A program made the position numbers and the translations under genes. 64,000 nucleotides of DNA from Coprinopsis marcescibilis. Taxonomy: Eukaryota > Basidiomycota > Agaricomycetes > Agaricales > Psathyrellaceae. Below the pieces are notes generated by a model. It searched no databases. It worked only from the letters and a program-made list of their open reading frames with translations, and was not told the origin of the DNA. The stretch lies in assembly GCA_004369085.1 (NCBI GenBank), contig ML210201.1, forward strand, positions 62,001-126,000. The letters are read 5' to 3'. Of the stretch, positions 1-10,094 are shown one piece after another (the first letter of the stretch is position 1; each line of letters starts with the position of its first letter).

Positions 1-46
1 CTGGCGGTCGCTGTTCGAACTTTCTTGGGACCTTGAAGCTGTTACT

Positions 47-311
47 CAGAAAATGGGTACTATACTGAACGGGAAGTTCGGTGCAACCACAAGTTCGTTT
101 TCGCCCACTTCTCCACCTCTGGAGGCCCTGAAAATTGGCACAACGACTGATATGAACTCAAAAAAAAATGAATATGTGATTTTTTGGGCAGAAAATGGTC
201 AGGAAGCGGGAGCGCCAAGACCGTGCCAAGACCATTTTGGCGGGGAAAAACAGGGAAAAACGAACTTGTGGTTGCACCGAACTTCCCGTTTAGTATAGTA
301 TGCGGTTTCTG
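47..311. mobile_element. MITE-like foldback element with long terminal inverted repeats
   Basis: The two ends are near-perfect inverted copies. Bases 60-100 (beginning TATACTGAACGGGAAGTTCG) are matched in reverse complement by about 257-300, with one mismatch over roughly 40 bases. Pairing continues outward with mismatches to CAGAAA at 47 and TTTCTG at 306-311. The interior is about 150 bases and encodes nothing convincing; the short open frames on both strands only read through the repeats. A short non-coding element with long inverted ends fits a miniature inverted-repeat transposable element. I could not define a clean target-site duplication, so the family and exact ends are open. Confidence 0.75.
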
Positions 312-636
312 GGACAAATTACTTAAAAGTCTAAATATAGATTTTTTCAGGTCTTTCTAATGTTTGGGCTAGAGGCCGCTCAGCCAGGGCAAGGGCGTTC
401 TCGGGCATTGGAACTTCAGCATTTAATCACAAAACCACAGGACCGCCTGGCCACCTCTCCATGGCATGGCCATTTGAAGGACAATCAAGCTGCGAATCTC
501 TCTGTCCCCTGCTCCACTACATTCTCTCCTCCTCCTCACAGTATCTTCGGCTGCAAATTTCTCGACACGCATGAACTCATATCTTTGAACTGCACATTTC
601 CGTTGAACGACGTCAATTTCCTTCTATTTGAAAAAC

Positions 637-1928
637 ATGTCTGAAGGAACGGTTATCTCTCCGTCTGAAGCGACTGTCCCCTACTACTTCCTTTCACCAT
701 CCGAAGCGTATGAACTAAATTGGAAGAACAATTCTTTGGCCTTTTTACTGCAGTGAGCGGCATATCTCAGCAACAAGCGACAGAACTGAAATCAACCAGA
801 TCTTTGCATGGGACCTCGTACATTCATTGCTCGGAGAATCACGATTCCTAACTAAACTAACGCTGCCGCAAGTGGCGTATGCGTCTTCCAGGTAAGTGCA
901 GCTTCGCGCCCTCAAGCTCTTGGAATGAACGAACTGTACAGGGTCTTTACTGCTGTAGCTTTGATTTATGCTTCAATACTTGCCGGTAAGGCCGTACTTA
1001 GTCAAGTCATGGGGACTGTACTAAGAGAACCTCACTTTAACCCTATTGATAGCCCATCCAACAGGTGACTGTAAGAAACATCGTCAAGCAATGTCAGTAA
1101 TTATCACCATAGCGATCGGGTCATACACTTTCCTCGTTCTTCTCCGTATTCGAGCGCTTCTCCACGGGATGTATGGCCTCCCGTGGATGTTCACGGCTGT
1201 TTGGCTGGCCCACATTGTTCTTGTATTCCTCAGCAAAGCCGTCCTACGGAGCGACCAAGGAGTAAACGTTGGCCCGACCGGTTTTTGTATGCCCTGTGAG
1301 GGGACACCGTACTACAGCGCTGCTTCCGCAGTTCTGTGCTTCTACAGTACCGCTGTCTTCGTTGCCACATCCTGTCGATTGCTCTCTATATCTTCACCGG
1401 AGGCTAGTCTGGATCTCGATTCGAGCAACCCGCGTGGACTCCTTTGTCGTATCAAGCATCCATTCAGTGGCAAATACCTACCTCCGTTCTCGAAGAACGT
1501 CTTGCGTGGCGGGCAACTATACTACTTGTGAGTCCATGCTTGCTCTACCATCTACCGCAGTTGTGACATATCTTTACAAGACCCCATCAATGAATTCTAG
1601 CATGACGCTTGTGTCTAGCATCTTGTGCGTCGTAATGCCCGTAGTAACAGAAACGCTCGCTGGGGGCTCGGCACTCGAATTGCCCAACACTGTGATCATG
1701 AACATCATGATCTGTCGGATATACAGAAACGCCAAGCTCACACCGTTTAATGAGGAAAAGGACTGCGACTCGTTTATTATGAAGGAGCTGGCGTTTAGCC
1801 CACCGCGCCCAGATGCCGACTCGCAACCTTGTGCTACAACTACCAACCTGCCGGGCACTGAAGCTGAACACAGGGAAGGGGATTTGGAAACTGGGCGGTG
1901 TCACTTGCACTCACGTGCGACGTGTTGA
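637..1928 (+). CDS. Seven-helix fungal membrane protein, function unknown
   Basis: The CDS joins 637-707, 754-891, 942-985, 1053-1527 and 1601-1928 and gives 351 residues; all junctions keep frame with GT-AG introns. After a short polar N-terminus come WDLVHSLLGESRFL and LTLPQVAYASSR, then hydrophobic helices, a cysteine-containing loop (VGPTGFCMPC), PPFSKNVLRGGQLYYF and the late helix motif LPNTVIMNIMICRIYRN. This order matches a large basidiomycete-specific family of predicted seven-helix proteins whose members carry WDxxxSLxEE and DGQLYYL motifs. No ligand or function is established for the family that I know of. The acceptor at 1600 was chosen over 1560 because only it keeps frame and the spacing between LYY and the last helix. 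The gene lies about 1.2 kb upstream of the first CaaX peptide gene, on the same strand. Confidence 0.8.
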
Positions 1929-3155
1929 ATTGAAGGAGGGGTGGTTGGAGCTTCAGGCAGGGAAAGGTGGTCAGTGGCATTCGTTAAAGGTCGATGAGAT
2001 GCAGCGCTGCTCGCACTGGTGAGGGGCAGATGGACCATCGAAGTCGGCTATACCGCGAGGCCAAACGGTACTCTTGCGCAAGAATTGGGCGTCTTATTTG
2101 TTACGGTCCCCTTTCCGTGTCCAGAGCACATCAACAGTTCATAAGTCATACAGTTATCTAATTGTCTTCAAGTAAACATAAATATTCATTCCCATATTCG
2201 TCGTGGTCACTTTCTCCGGTTTACATTTACAGTGTAGACTGTACGAAAGCAGGAGGACCTGACTTATGACCGCATTTTACAATACCTCGCGGATCTATCC
2301 GGGCTGTTTCGAGTCGGGCGGACATTTTCCCATAGCTTTTGTTGAATTGACTCAGGCAATCCATTAGACGGTAAGCTACATTTATAGGTATCATATCGGC
2401 TTGGATCTCCGTCTTTCCAAAGCGTCCAAGCTACATGTCGTGTCGAGGATGAAAAGGCCGAAGACAGATCAAAGTTGAATCTTAGGCGCTTACACATTAA
2501 CCAGACTCTGAGGTGAGTGGAAGGGGCTTGATTGTACGATTTACTACCTACAGTAAAAGCAGAGCACTGTGGCTATGTGTAGCTCCCACCAGTGTACACA
2601 TTGGTACTCGTTCGATTGGGCTATTAATAGTTTGTGATTGGCACCCCAATATAACATACGTCTACGACCGTAGAAGGATGGTCCAAATCCGCCGCAAACC
2701 CCTGTAATGGTAAGGAACCGAATCAGTACTACGCGTTAATCCGACTGGACCAGCCTCTATTGTAGTATATATCCGTACATTGCCGTCCTATTGTGTTAAC
2801 GGGCTGTCGCGCCGAAATATAATAGTGCAACCGGACATACCGGCCGGATTCTCACAAAACCCAACTGCTCACTTTTTGTTCAAACTTATGAGTACGCCCG
2901 TTTAATCTGGCTAGTCAATACAGTTCCCAAGATCACAATAACCTGGGACCTCATACGATCAGAATTAGCTCCGAATTAAGGATCGGCGCTTATCCTCCAT
3001 AACTCATAGCACATCTTGAGTTTCTTGTTTTCTGTGCTCTACCGGCAAGTTTTCTGGTGACCGCTCGAGGTATAAAGACGTGGATGACCACTGCGGATAT
3101 TTCTCAGACACCTTGTCACAAGCAAAGTTTCTACCACACACTTGCAATAACTTCA
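1929..3155. other. Intergenic region with upstream block of CaaX peptide gene 1
   Basis: I see no gene here. The right part holds the 5' region of the first CaaX peptide gene: a block at about 2813-2860 (CCGAAATATAATAG followed by CCGGACATACCGGCCGG) that recurs upstream of the other two copies, and a TATA-like GGTATAAAG at about 3069. The left part, about 1950-2800, shows nothing recognisable. Confidence 0.6.
2813..2860 (+). promoter_or_regulatory. Shared upstream block of CaaX peptide genes, copy 1
   Basis: The sequence CCGAAATATAATAG and then CCGGACATACCGGCCGG lies about 300-340 bases before the ATG at 3156. Close relatives occur before copy 2 (about 4495-4535) and copy 3 (about 19095-19145), at similar distances. 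Conservation of this block while neighbouring bases diverge suggests a regulatory site or core-promoter part, but it could also be leftover similarity from the duplication. Confidence 0.45.
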
Positions 3156-3329
3156 ATGGATTCCTTCATCGTCCTCCCCATCATTGATACCCCCACCAAC
3201 GAGGAGACTGGCGGAGGCAGCGGCGGAACGCAATACTGCGTCGTTGCCCAACGACCCACCATTGATACCCCCGCCGACTTTGAAACCGGCGGAGGCAGCG
3301 GCGGGACGCAATACTGCACCATTGCCTAA
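3156..3329 (+). CDS. CaaX pheromone-like peptide precursor, two-module, copy 1
   Basis: This is a single-exon gene of 57 residues. It starts MDSFIVLP, then has two tandem 26-residue modules: IDTPTNEETGGGSGGTQYC followed by VVAQRPT, and IDTPADFETGGGSGGTQYC followed by TIA and stop. The C-terminus CTIA is a CaaX box, so farnesylation and carboxymethylation of the last cysteine are expected. MDSF starts and CaaX ends are hallmarks of basidiomycete mating pheromone precursors. The internal CVVA is a second CaaX-like box that could be used only if the chain is cut after it. A likely processing point is before TGGG in each module, which would give an 11-residue lipopeptide; this is inference. An intron-like segment with GTAAGT and GTGTAG follows the stop. 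No STE3 receptor is nearby. Confidence 0.65.
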   Translation: MDSFIVLPIIDTPTNEETGGGSGGTQYCVVAQRPTIDTPADFETGGGSGGTQYCTIA

Positions 3330-4839
3330 ATCTAGGCTCACCGCCATCGACATGGTAAGTCCCGCTTCCCGCCTTTTTGCAACATCGACTCTAACAACAT
3401 CGTCTCCCCGTGTAGCTCTAATAAGCATATACCCGTCGTTATCCGACCCTTTTCTAACCTTTAAGCCAACAATAATTTTGGCCTTCGGCCTTAACCTACA
3501 ACTTCGACCTTCTTCTACCCTAATGTCACTTTTGTAATAAATTCCCCGTGGCTCTCTGTATTTTCCCATGGGTTTAATGTGATTAATATTAAAGCATAAC
3601 TGTGCTGTCGTACCTTGAAGTAGCATATATACCATCTTTACCAGCTCGACGGTATAAACTGGTACGAAAGGGTTATACAGTTCAAAGAGGGGCCGGCAAA
3701 CAAAGCCCACGCGAGTGTGTCGGAACGCGTTGAGTCCGGTCAGTACTACGCAATACACCCGGATTACTTCCGGGCCATTACAGCCATGTTACCCCATTGA
3801 CTTTTGACGCGCCATTATTATGAGATACCGGTCATGCATGAAAGGTTGAGACCTAAGTCGCCGGGGTCTAAACTCTCGCAGAAGTTCCGACAGCAATGCA
3901 GAATCAGTACGGAAGCCAAATCTCTCATATATAGAAGTCTTTCCGACTAGCGGGTCAGACTTCAGTGAGCCCTAATACGTGCGGGTCTAATGCATGCTTG
4001 ACAAAATCGATGGACTGAGCAAACAAGCGCCCATGTAAACATGTGTCTCATCGTAGATGATCCAATGCTCAACCTGTGCTGTGCTCTCCGACTCACATAG
4101 CGCACAGCCATATATGTCAGACCCGGTGGCTTTTTGGAGATAGAGAAACGATGCTTTCGATAAAGCCACCATGATAGTGATCGTCTGCACACAACGCACA
4201 CAAAGCTCTTGACCTCTACGACGTCAGTTCAAGCAATACACGCAGCAGCTAGCCACGCAGGTCTGAGCTGATGACTCGCCTAGTCGTATGGCAGGGACAC
4301 GACAGTATCAACCCCCGAACTGCCATAGTGGAAATGAACATCAAAGGGAATTGGAGGTGATCAGGCGAAACAACTCATTAAACACGATTGATCCTTGCGA
4401 CGCATGTGGTCCCATTGCGTACTAGAGTCTACTGACTCTCTATTGTAGCGTCTGGTCTATTCAATTCAAACCAATTGTGCAGCCGGGGAATCACACCGAA
4501 ACATAATAGTTTATGCCGGCCAGGTCTCGCCAAAGACAATTGTCTATTTTTTTAGACTTTACAGTGTGGGCGACAGACCTTTCTGGCGTGTCTGTCCACA
4601 CAACGCCACTCCCCGAGGCACAATAAATGCTCAACGTCATATGGCTGGATTAGGACGCAAAACTAATTCCGGCGCTTAGCTCACGTTACATTTGAAACAC
4701 CGGGCTTTCGTTCACTATATTCCAGGGCGATATTTTGGTAGCCGCTCGAGGTATAAGTACTAAGTGGGTCTCTGCGGATGTTCCTCAGACACATTGTCGC
4801 AAGCAAAGTTTCTACCACACCACATCCACAATAACTTCA
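3330..4839. other. 3' region of copy 1 and spacer to CaaX peptide copy 2
   Basis: No gene is seen. Bases 3330-3620 are repeated at 5014-5300 as part of the duplication; both contain a possible 3'-UTR intron (donor GTAAGTCCCGC at about 3356, acceptor CCGTGTAG before CTCTAATAAGC). Bases 3760-4470 are unique and hold no recognisable feature. Bases 4495-4535 carry the second copy of the shared upstream block, and GGTATAAG at about 4750 is TATA-like. Confidence 0.55.
4495..4535 (+). promoter_or_regulatory. Shared upstream block of CaaX peptide genes, copy 2
   Basis: The sequence GGGGAATCACACCGAAACAT followed by ATGCCGGCCAGGTCTCGCC lies about 305-345 bases upstream of the ATG at 4840. It matches the copy 3 block (GGGAATCAGACCGAAACA ... 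CCGGCCGGGTCTTCCC) more fully than copy 1, and both are preceded by CAATTGTG. Confidence 0.45.
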
Positions 4840-5013
4840 ATGGATTCCTTCATCGTCCTCCCCACCATTGACACCCCCACCAACGAGGAGACCGGCGGAG
4901 GCGGCGGCGGAACGCAATACTGCGTCATTGCCCAACGACCCACCATTGATACTCCCACCGACTCTGAAACCGGCGGAGGCAGCGGCGGGACGCAATACTG
5001 CACCATTGCCTAA
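4840..5013 (+). CDS. CaaX pheromone-like peptide precursor, two-module, copy 2
   Basis: The gene encodes 57 residues without introns. MDSFIVLP is followed by the modules IDTPTNEETGGGGGGTQYC + VIAQRPT and IDTPTDSETGGGSGGTQYC + TIA stop. It differs from copy 1 at only a few residues: the first module has six glycines in a row and an internal CVIA instead of CVVA. The start lies 1,684 bases after that of copy 1, and the duplicated unit covers about 800 bases including promoter and 3' region. As in copy 1, the terminal CTIA predicts prenylation. The predicted peptide TGGGSGGTQYC of module 2 is identical in copies 1 and 2, so the pair would supply the same signal. It could instead be a prenylated small protein with another role. 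Confidence 0.65.
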   Translation: MDSFIVLPTIDTPTNEETGGGGGGTQYCVIAQRPTIDTPTDSETGGGSGGTQYCTIA

Positions 5014-5795
5014 ATCCAGGCTCACCGTCATCGACATGGTAAGTCCCGCTTCCCGCCTTTTTGCGATATCGTCTTTAACAACTTCGCCTCCCCGTGTAGC
5101 TCTAATAAGCATATCCCGTCATCATCCGGCCTTTTCGCAACCTCAACCAACTATTTTTGCCTTTGGCTCTAGCCTACTTGAAATTCGATCTTCAACCCCT
5201 AATGTCACTTTTGTAATAATTTCCCGGTGGCTCTTTGTATCTGTCCGTGGGTTTAATGTGATTAATACTGAAATGCTAAATGTATATGTGTTATCGTACA
5301 TGCTACGCTCAATGCCTTCCGTCAAAGGACTGTCACTCAAAGTCGCCGGACTCGAACGCGTGACGTCAGTACACCAAACACCCACCCGCGCGTTGTGTAT
5401 GTGGCTGATTTAAAATGTGTTAACCTAGGTTAACCTCCTGCCACAAGCCTCTGAATCCCTCCTGTCTCTCCGAGTCCGTCTTTCTCAGTGCTCGCGGCGA
5501 ACAGGTAATACACCGATAACGTCAAACACGAAATATCTCAATAATGATGCAGGGACCAAACGTTTCAGCGGTGCCTGTGGGAGCGGGAAACAGGAAGGAC
5601 CACCCCGATGTTCGACCGCATGTCCGACCGCGGGGGATTGATTATACTGCTCCCGGATTGCGCTTAGAGCACCTCAGAACAACCGATCATTTCTAGTAAC
5701 ATCACGCCTTTCGCCATCTGTTCGTCAACCCTTTCAGGGTCGGCCTGCCGACATTTAAACCTGACATTTGATTCTGCTCGTTCACCAGCACCACC
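5014..5795. other. 3' region of CaaX copy 2 and SDR promoter
   Basis: Bases 5014-5300 repeat the region after copy 1, including the possible 3'-UTR intron (GTAAGTCCCGC at about 5040, GTGTAG before CTCTAATAAGC at about 5099). Bases 5400-5795 are the presumed 5' region of the SDR gene. I see no other feature. Confidence 0.5.
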
Positions 5796-7178
5796 ATGTT
5801 TCGCGTAGCACATGCATTCGTCACTGAGGGCTTCCCGCCCAAGTCCCAGTTCGGCGTCGATGACATCCAGGACTTGACAGGGAAAGTCGCGATTGTGACT
5901 GGCTCCAATACAGGTTAGTACTCAGTACTTGCTGTACCAACCCATTAGTTTGCGGGCGTTACTGACACCTCGGATATCAGGAGTAGGAAAGGAAACAGTC
6001 AAGGCAAGACACTCTTGCGCATCCCGAGCCCGCGTCGAGCTAACCGTCTGATCAGGCCTTGCTTAACCACAATGCAAAAGTTTATCTCGCGGCTCGTAAC
6101 CCGGAGAAGGCGGAGCAGGCCATTAAGGACTTGAAAGAGGAGACTGGGAAGGAAGCCGTCTTTCTCAAGCTCGACCTTTCAGACTTGAAATCCGTCAAGA
6201 GCTCAGCGGAGGAGTTTATCAGGTACGCGCTGAAGAATCTTTAACCCGTGCCATGCTAACAATCATTTTGCAGCAAGGAAAAAGAGCTGCATATTCTCTT
6301 CAATAATGCGTACGTCGGAAACGTGTTTTGCAACCTGGGCGGAACCCTGAAATGATATCCTGCAGTGGTGTTATGCACTGTCCTGTTTCTGAAGTCACAG
6401 CACAGGGCTATGACTTGCAATTCGGGACCAACGTTCTTGGTATGCAGACCCCTCTGTAACTGTAACCCCTGCTCACCGTGAGACGCAGGCCATTTCTATT
6501 TCACCAAGCTCTTGCTTCCCGTCCTCATCTCCACCGCCAAATTGACACCAGAGGGAAAGACGCGGATCATCAATACGTCTTCCATCATGTCTCGCGTAGG
6601 AAGCTTGAACTTTAATACTTTGAAAGACGGACCCACGCGCAAGAAGCAGTTCAGCGGCACGCTGTATTGCCAAAGCAAACTGGTACGTTTAGGAGATGTC
6701 GCATCTCTACAGACCATGCCGTTGATGATAGTTGCATATTTAGGGCAACGCGATGATTTCCAACGAATTTGCGAAGCGGTACGGGGACCAAGGCATCATT
6801 TCCGTGGCCTGCAACCCTGGAAATCTGGATACGGACCTCCTTCGTCATCTTCCTAGTCTAATGCAGCGACTTATGGTGGGGTCGACGTAGTATCGTCGTG
6901 GACTTTGTGCTCACCATGCTCCCATTAGCGCCTTATCATCCATCCTTCTTCACAAGGTGCACTTACCCAGCTTTGGGCTGGAACGACTGAGGAAGGGTTA
7001 ACCATGAACGGAAAGGTTCGTTTATCTTGAGTTCCTAAATTATTTATTGGTTGACATGAAATTTGCGCAGTATTTGGTTCCTTGGGCACGTCTTGGGGAG
7101 CCAAACCCGCTTGCGCTGGATGAGTCGCTTCGCGACGAACTATGGAAATGGTTGGAGGAGCAAGTCGAGTCTGTGTAA
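5796..7178 (+). CDS. Short-chain dehydrogenase/reductase (retinol-dehydrogenase-like)
   Basis: The CDS joins nine exons: 5796-5913, 5981-6003, 6056-6222, 6274-6309, 6366-6439, 6489-6682, 6744-6875, 6929-7015 and 7071-7178, giving 312 residues. It has the classical SDR features: cofactor motif TGSNTGVG near residue 36, NNAG, the serine region INTSS, and catalytic YCQSK. The length and the FNNAGVM and [14 protein letters not shown] blocks fit the fungal retinol dehydrogenase/WW-domain oxidoreductase-like SDRs, which reduce or oxidise small carbonyl or alcohol substrates with NAD(P)H; the real substrate cannot be read from sequence. The intron at 6004 has a GC donor (GCAAGA), because only this joins VGKETVK to [11 protein letters not shown] in frame. 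A damaged paralogue lies at 17641. Confidence 0.88.
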
Positions 7179-8518
7179 CGCACGGCTATATGAACATTCT
7201 GCCCTTTTTAGATTTTGTGACGGTTGAATTCGCCTAATGCCAATCTAGCCCATTCTGTACCCTGATACTAGCCTTTATTATACCCATGGACTGTCGTGTA
7301 CATTGGAATTCGCGGCCGAGCGTGACGCGTTACAGGGGTGTAACGCGTCACGCTCGGAAATTCATGGCTACCCTCTTGAACCTATTGCTTAACCGGTTTT
7401 TTGTTTTCGAAACACTGCCTTTCGGAACCGGCTCGGGAGATGCTTCATGGCAAAAAACCGCAAGGGGTCATCGTTATTGAGGATGGTAGACATGAGGTAT
7501 TCGGACAGAAGCTGGGCGATTATCAGTGCTGTAGGGGAAATCTTGCGCATCTGAGCCCTTCAAGCTGTTTGATGACGCGTTAGTTATTCTACAGGCCGGA
7601 TGGTAGAAGAGCACTGATTCTGAATGGGTTTGGAGGTCGGGCCAACGCCAAAGGTACGAGCCGACTCATCTCGACAATGGGTTGGTCCAACTGTACAGGG
7701 TCTTTCTTGGACTCTCCTATCGACCACCAGGTCGGCTCCCAACAGAAGTCCACGCCTCATATACGCAGCATCGTTTGTGACGGCCAACTCTGAGACCTTT
7801 CAAGATGGCGAAGCGAGGAGGCTCGCCTGTATTTGTCTACGCCCAGAGCAAGCTGCTGAGCACACGGAGCAGGCCGAGCCGTTGAGGCGGAAGAATTGGG
7901 TCGATTTCCTCCATCTCTAACGGAGATCATAGGGCTGTTTGTTGTGGGACCAATATCCGACGGACATCCGAGGTAGAAACAAGATGGGTTGTCATATCCT
8001 TGCTGCCGCTGTCCCCGAAGACCCTGATTCCTGGGTGCCTCGTTAAGGTCAACATTCCGGAACTCTTCTGGGTTGCAATTGACTATGTGCTCGTCGCAGC
8101 GGTTCCCGAATTTGCTGTGGCATAGGGAAGAGTTGGGGAACCGAGTCCGATGTACTGTACAGTCGAGGAAGAGGTGAAGCCTGGCGAGAAGCCGAGTCCC
8201 TGAGCCGGGTCTCTCCTTGACTCAGATAGGGGCTGACGGTTTACAGCACTCATTGTGGAGCCTAGTAAATAGGGATTCCCTATACCCTTCCCAATATCAT
8301 GTTAACCTCGAACTCATGGCTGAATACACTTACTACCGATTTCATTCGACTGGCTTGTAGAGAGGAGAGTCTGACTGACGGTTACAACGCGAAGCCGTTG
8401 ATTGGCTGGTGATGGGACACGTGATGTGAGTTGTGTCCGGCAGCTGCCGGTTCTGTCACCGTGACCGTGAATTCCCGACTACGAACTCTCTCCAAAAAAC
8501 TTGTAGATTGGGGGTTCG
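7179..8518. other. Gene-free stretch with a perfect hairpin
   Basis: No gene is supported. Open frames in 7400-7920 are short, have no recognisable motif and no start context. The notable content is a perfect inverted repeat at 7316-7357. The last 100 bases before 8519 are the MPP promoter and 5' leader. Confidence 0.55.
7316..7357. repeat. Perfect 19-base inverted repeat with GGGG loop
   Basis: The left arm 7316-7334 (CCGAGCGTGACGCGTTACA) is exactly complementary to the right arm 7339-7357, with GGGG between. Each arm contains ACGCGT, the MluI cell-cycle box core. It lies about 140 bases after the SDR stop codon. It could be a strong terminator-like or cruciform structure, a protein site, or a relic of an inverted insertion. 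Confidence 0.8.
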
Positions 8519-10094
8519 ATGTATTCTCGAAATCTGCTCAGCCGTGTCGCCAGGTCCGCTGCACGCCAGCAGGTATGTCTGTTTTCCACCTCAAATTCCT
8601 GTTTCTAGGGCTCATTTACCTCGAATTTAGCGTTCTGTGCGCTCGTTCGCGACAGCTCACAACGCTGGACCGTTCACAGAAATCACTACGCTCTCAAATG
8701 GCCTGACAGTAGCGACTGAGGCCAACCCCAACGCCCAAACGGCGACTGTCGGTGTCTGGATCGACGCTGGCTCGCGAGCAGAGACCGACAAGACCAACGG
8801 AACCGCCCACTTCCTCGAACACATGGCATTCAAGGGAACCGGCAAGCGCTCGCAGCACTCGTTGGAATTGGAGGTCGAGAATCTCGGTGCTCACCTCAAC
8901 GCGTATACCTCGAGGGAACAGACCGTCTACTACGCAAAGAGCTTCCGCAAGGATGTTCCCCAGGCCGTCGACATCATCTCCGATATCCTTCAAAATTCGA
9001 AGCTCGACAAGGGTGCCATTGAGCGGGAGAGGGATGTGATTCTGCGGGAGCAGCAGGAGGTTGACAAGCAACAGGAGGAAGTTGTCTTTGACCACCTCCA
9101 CTCCGTTGCCTTCCAAGGTATGTGACCCGCCTTTCAGTCAAAGTTTGCATTCGTAACCACGTCATTATCCAGGTCAACCTCTAGGCCGTACCATCCTCGG
9201 TCCCAAGCAAAACATCCTGTCAATAACGAGGGATGACTTGTCCAACTACATCCAGACTAACTACACCTCCGACCGCATGGTCCTTGTTGGAACTGGTGGT
9301 GTCGACCACGCCGACCTCGTCAAGTTGGCCGAGAAGCACTTCTCATCTCTCCCCGTCTCCTCCAACCCTATTCCTCTCGGTCGCCTTGCACACCCCAAGA
9401 CAGCCTTCGTTGGCTCTGAAGTCCGAGTCCGAGACGATGATTCTCCTACTGCCAACATTGCCATCGCCGTCGAGGGTGTTGGCTGGAGCTCACCCGACTA
9501 CTTCCCCATGATGGTCATGCAGAGCGTCTTCGGCAACTGGGACCGCAGTCTCGGTGCTTCCCCTCTCACCTCTTCGAGACTTTCATACATTATCTCTCAA
9601 AACAACCTCGCCAACTCCTACATGTCCTTCTCAACATCGTATTCCGACACTGGGCTCTGGGGTATCTACCTCGCCACCGAGAACCTCATGAACCTCGACG
9701 ACCTCATTCACTTCACTCTCAAGGAGTGGACCAGGATGAGCATGGCCCCCACCCAGGCTGAGGTCGAGCGTGCCAAGAGCCAGCTCAAGGCTGCTTTGTT
9801 GCTCAGCCTCGACGGAACCACCGCTGTTGCTGAGGATATTGGTCGCCAACTCGTTACCACTGGCCGCCGCTTGACCCCTCAACAGACTGAGGCCGCCATT
9901 GATGCTGTCACTGTCGATGAGATCAAGCGTGTTGCCCAGAAATACCTCTGGGATAAGGACGTAAGTGAATCACTACTGGTAGCATGCGCATTCGCCTAAC
10001 CCTTTCCTAGTTTGCTCTCGCTGCCACTGGAAGCATTGAAGGTCTCTTGGACTACAACAGGATTCGCTCTGACATGTCCTCAATGATCTTCTAG
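8519..10094 (+). CDS. MAS1: Mitochondrial processing peptidase, beta subunit
   Basis: The CDS joins 8519-8572, 8631-9117, 9173-9960 and 10011-10094 and gives 470 residues, the usual length. The protein is the catalytic subunit of the matrix peptidase that removes presequences from imported proteins. The N-terminus [18 protein letters not shown] is arginine-rich and lacks acidic residues, as a mitochondrial presequence should. The inverted zinc motif HFLEH is present in [14 protein letters not shown], followed by the M16 conserved [16 protein letters not shown]. The C-terminal half carries the paired M16 domain with [15 protein letters not shown]. The start at 8519 was chosen because it precedes the presequence in frame and joins across a 58-base intron. 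It is a single-copy housekeeping gene. It should not be confused with MIP, which marks the A mating-type locus in many mushrooms. Confidence 0.95.

Noticed and set aside
3153..3758. Long open frames overlapping the CaaX peptide genes in other frames and on the minus strand (also at 3184-3537, 4837-5413 and 19382-19663)
   Set aside because: They arise because the 78-base module repeat is a multiple of three, so an open frame stays open in the second module. Their composition is repetitive, they lack start context and they are less conserved than the CaaX frame.
7624..7920. A 98-codon plus-strand frame
   Set aside because: There is no motif, no plausible splicing and an overlapping frame of similar length on the other strand.
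8519..10094. A mating-type A locus marked by a mitochondrial peptidase
   Set aside because: The gene is the M16 processing peptidase beta subunit (HFLEH), not MIP, the M3-type intermediate peptidase that flanks A loci. No homeodomain genes are visible.
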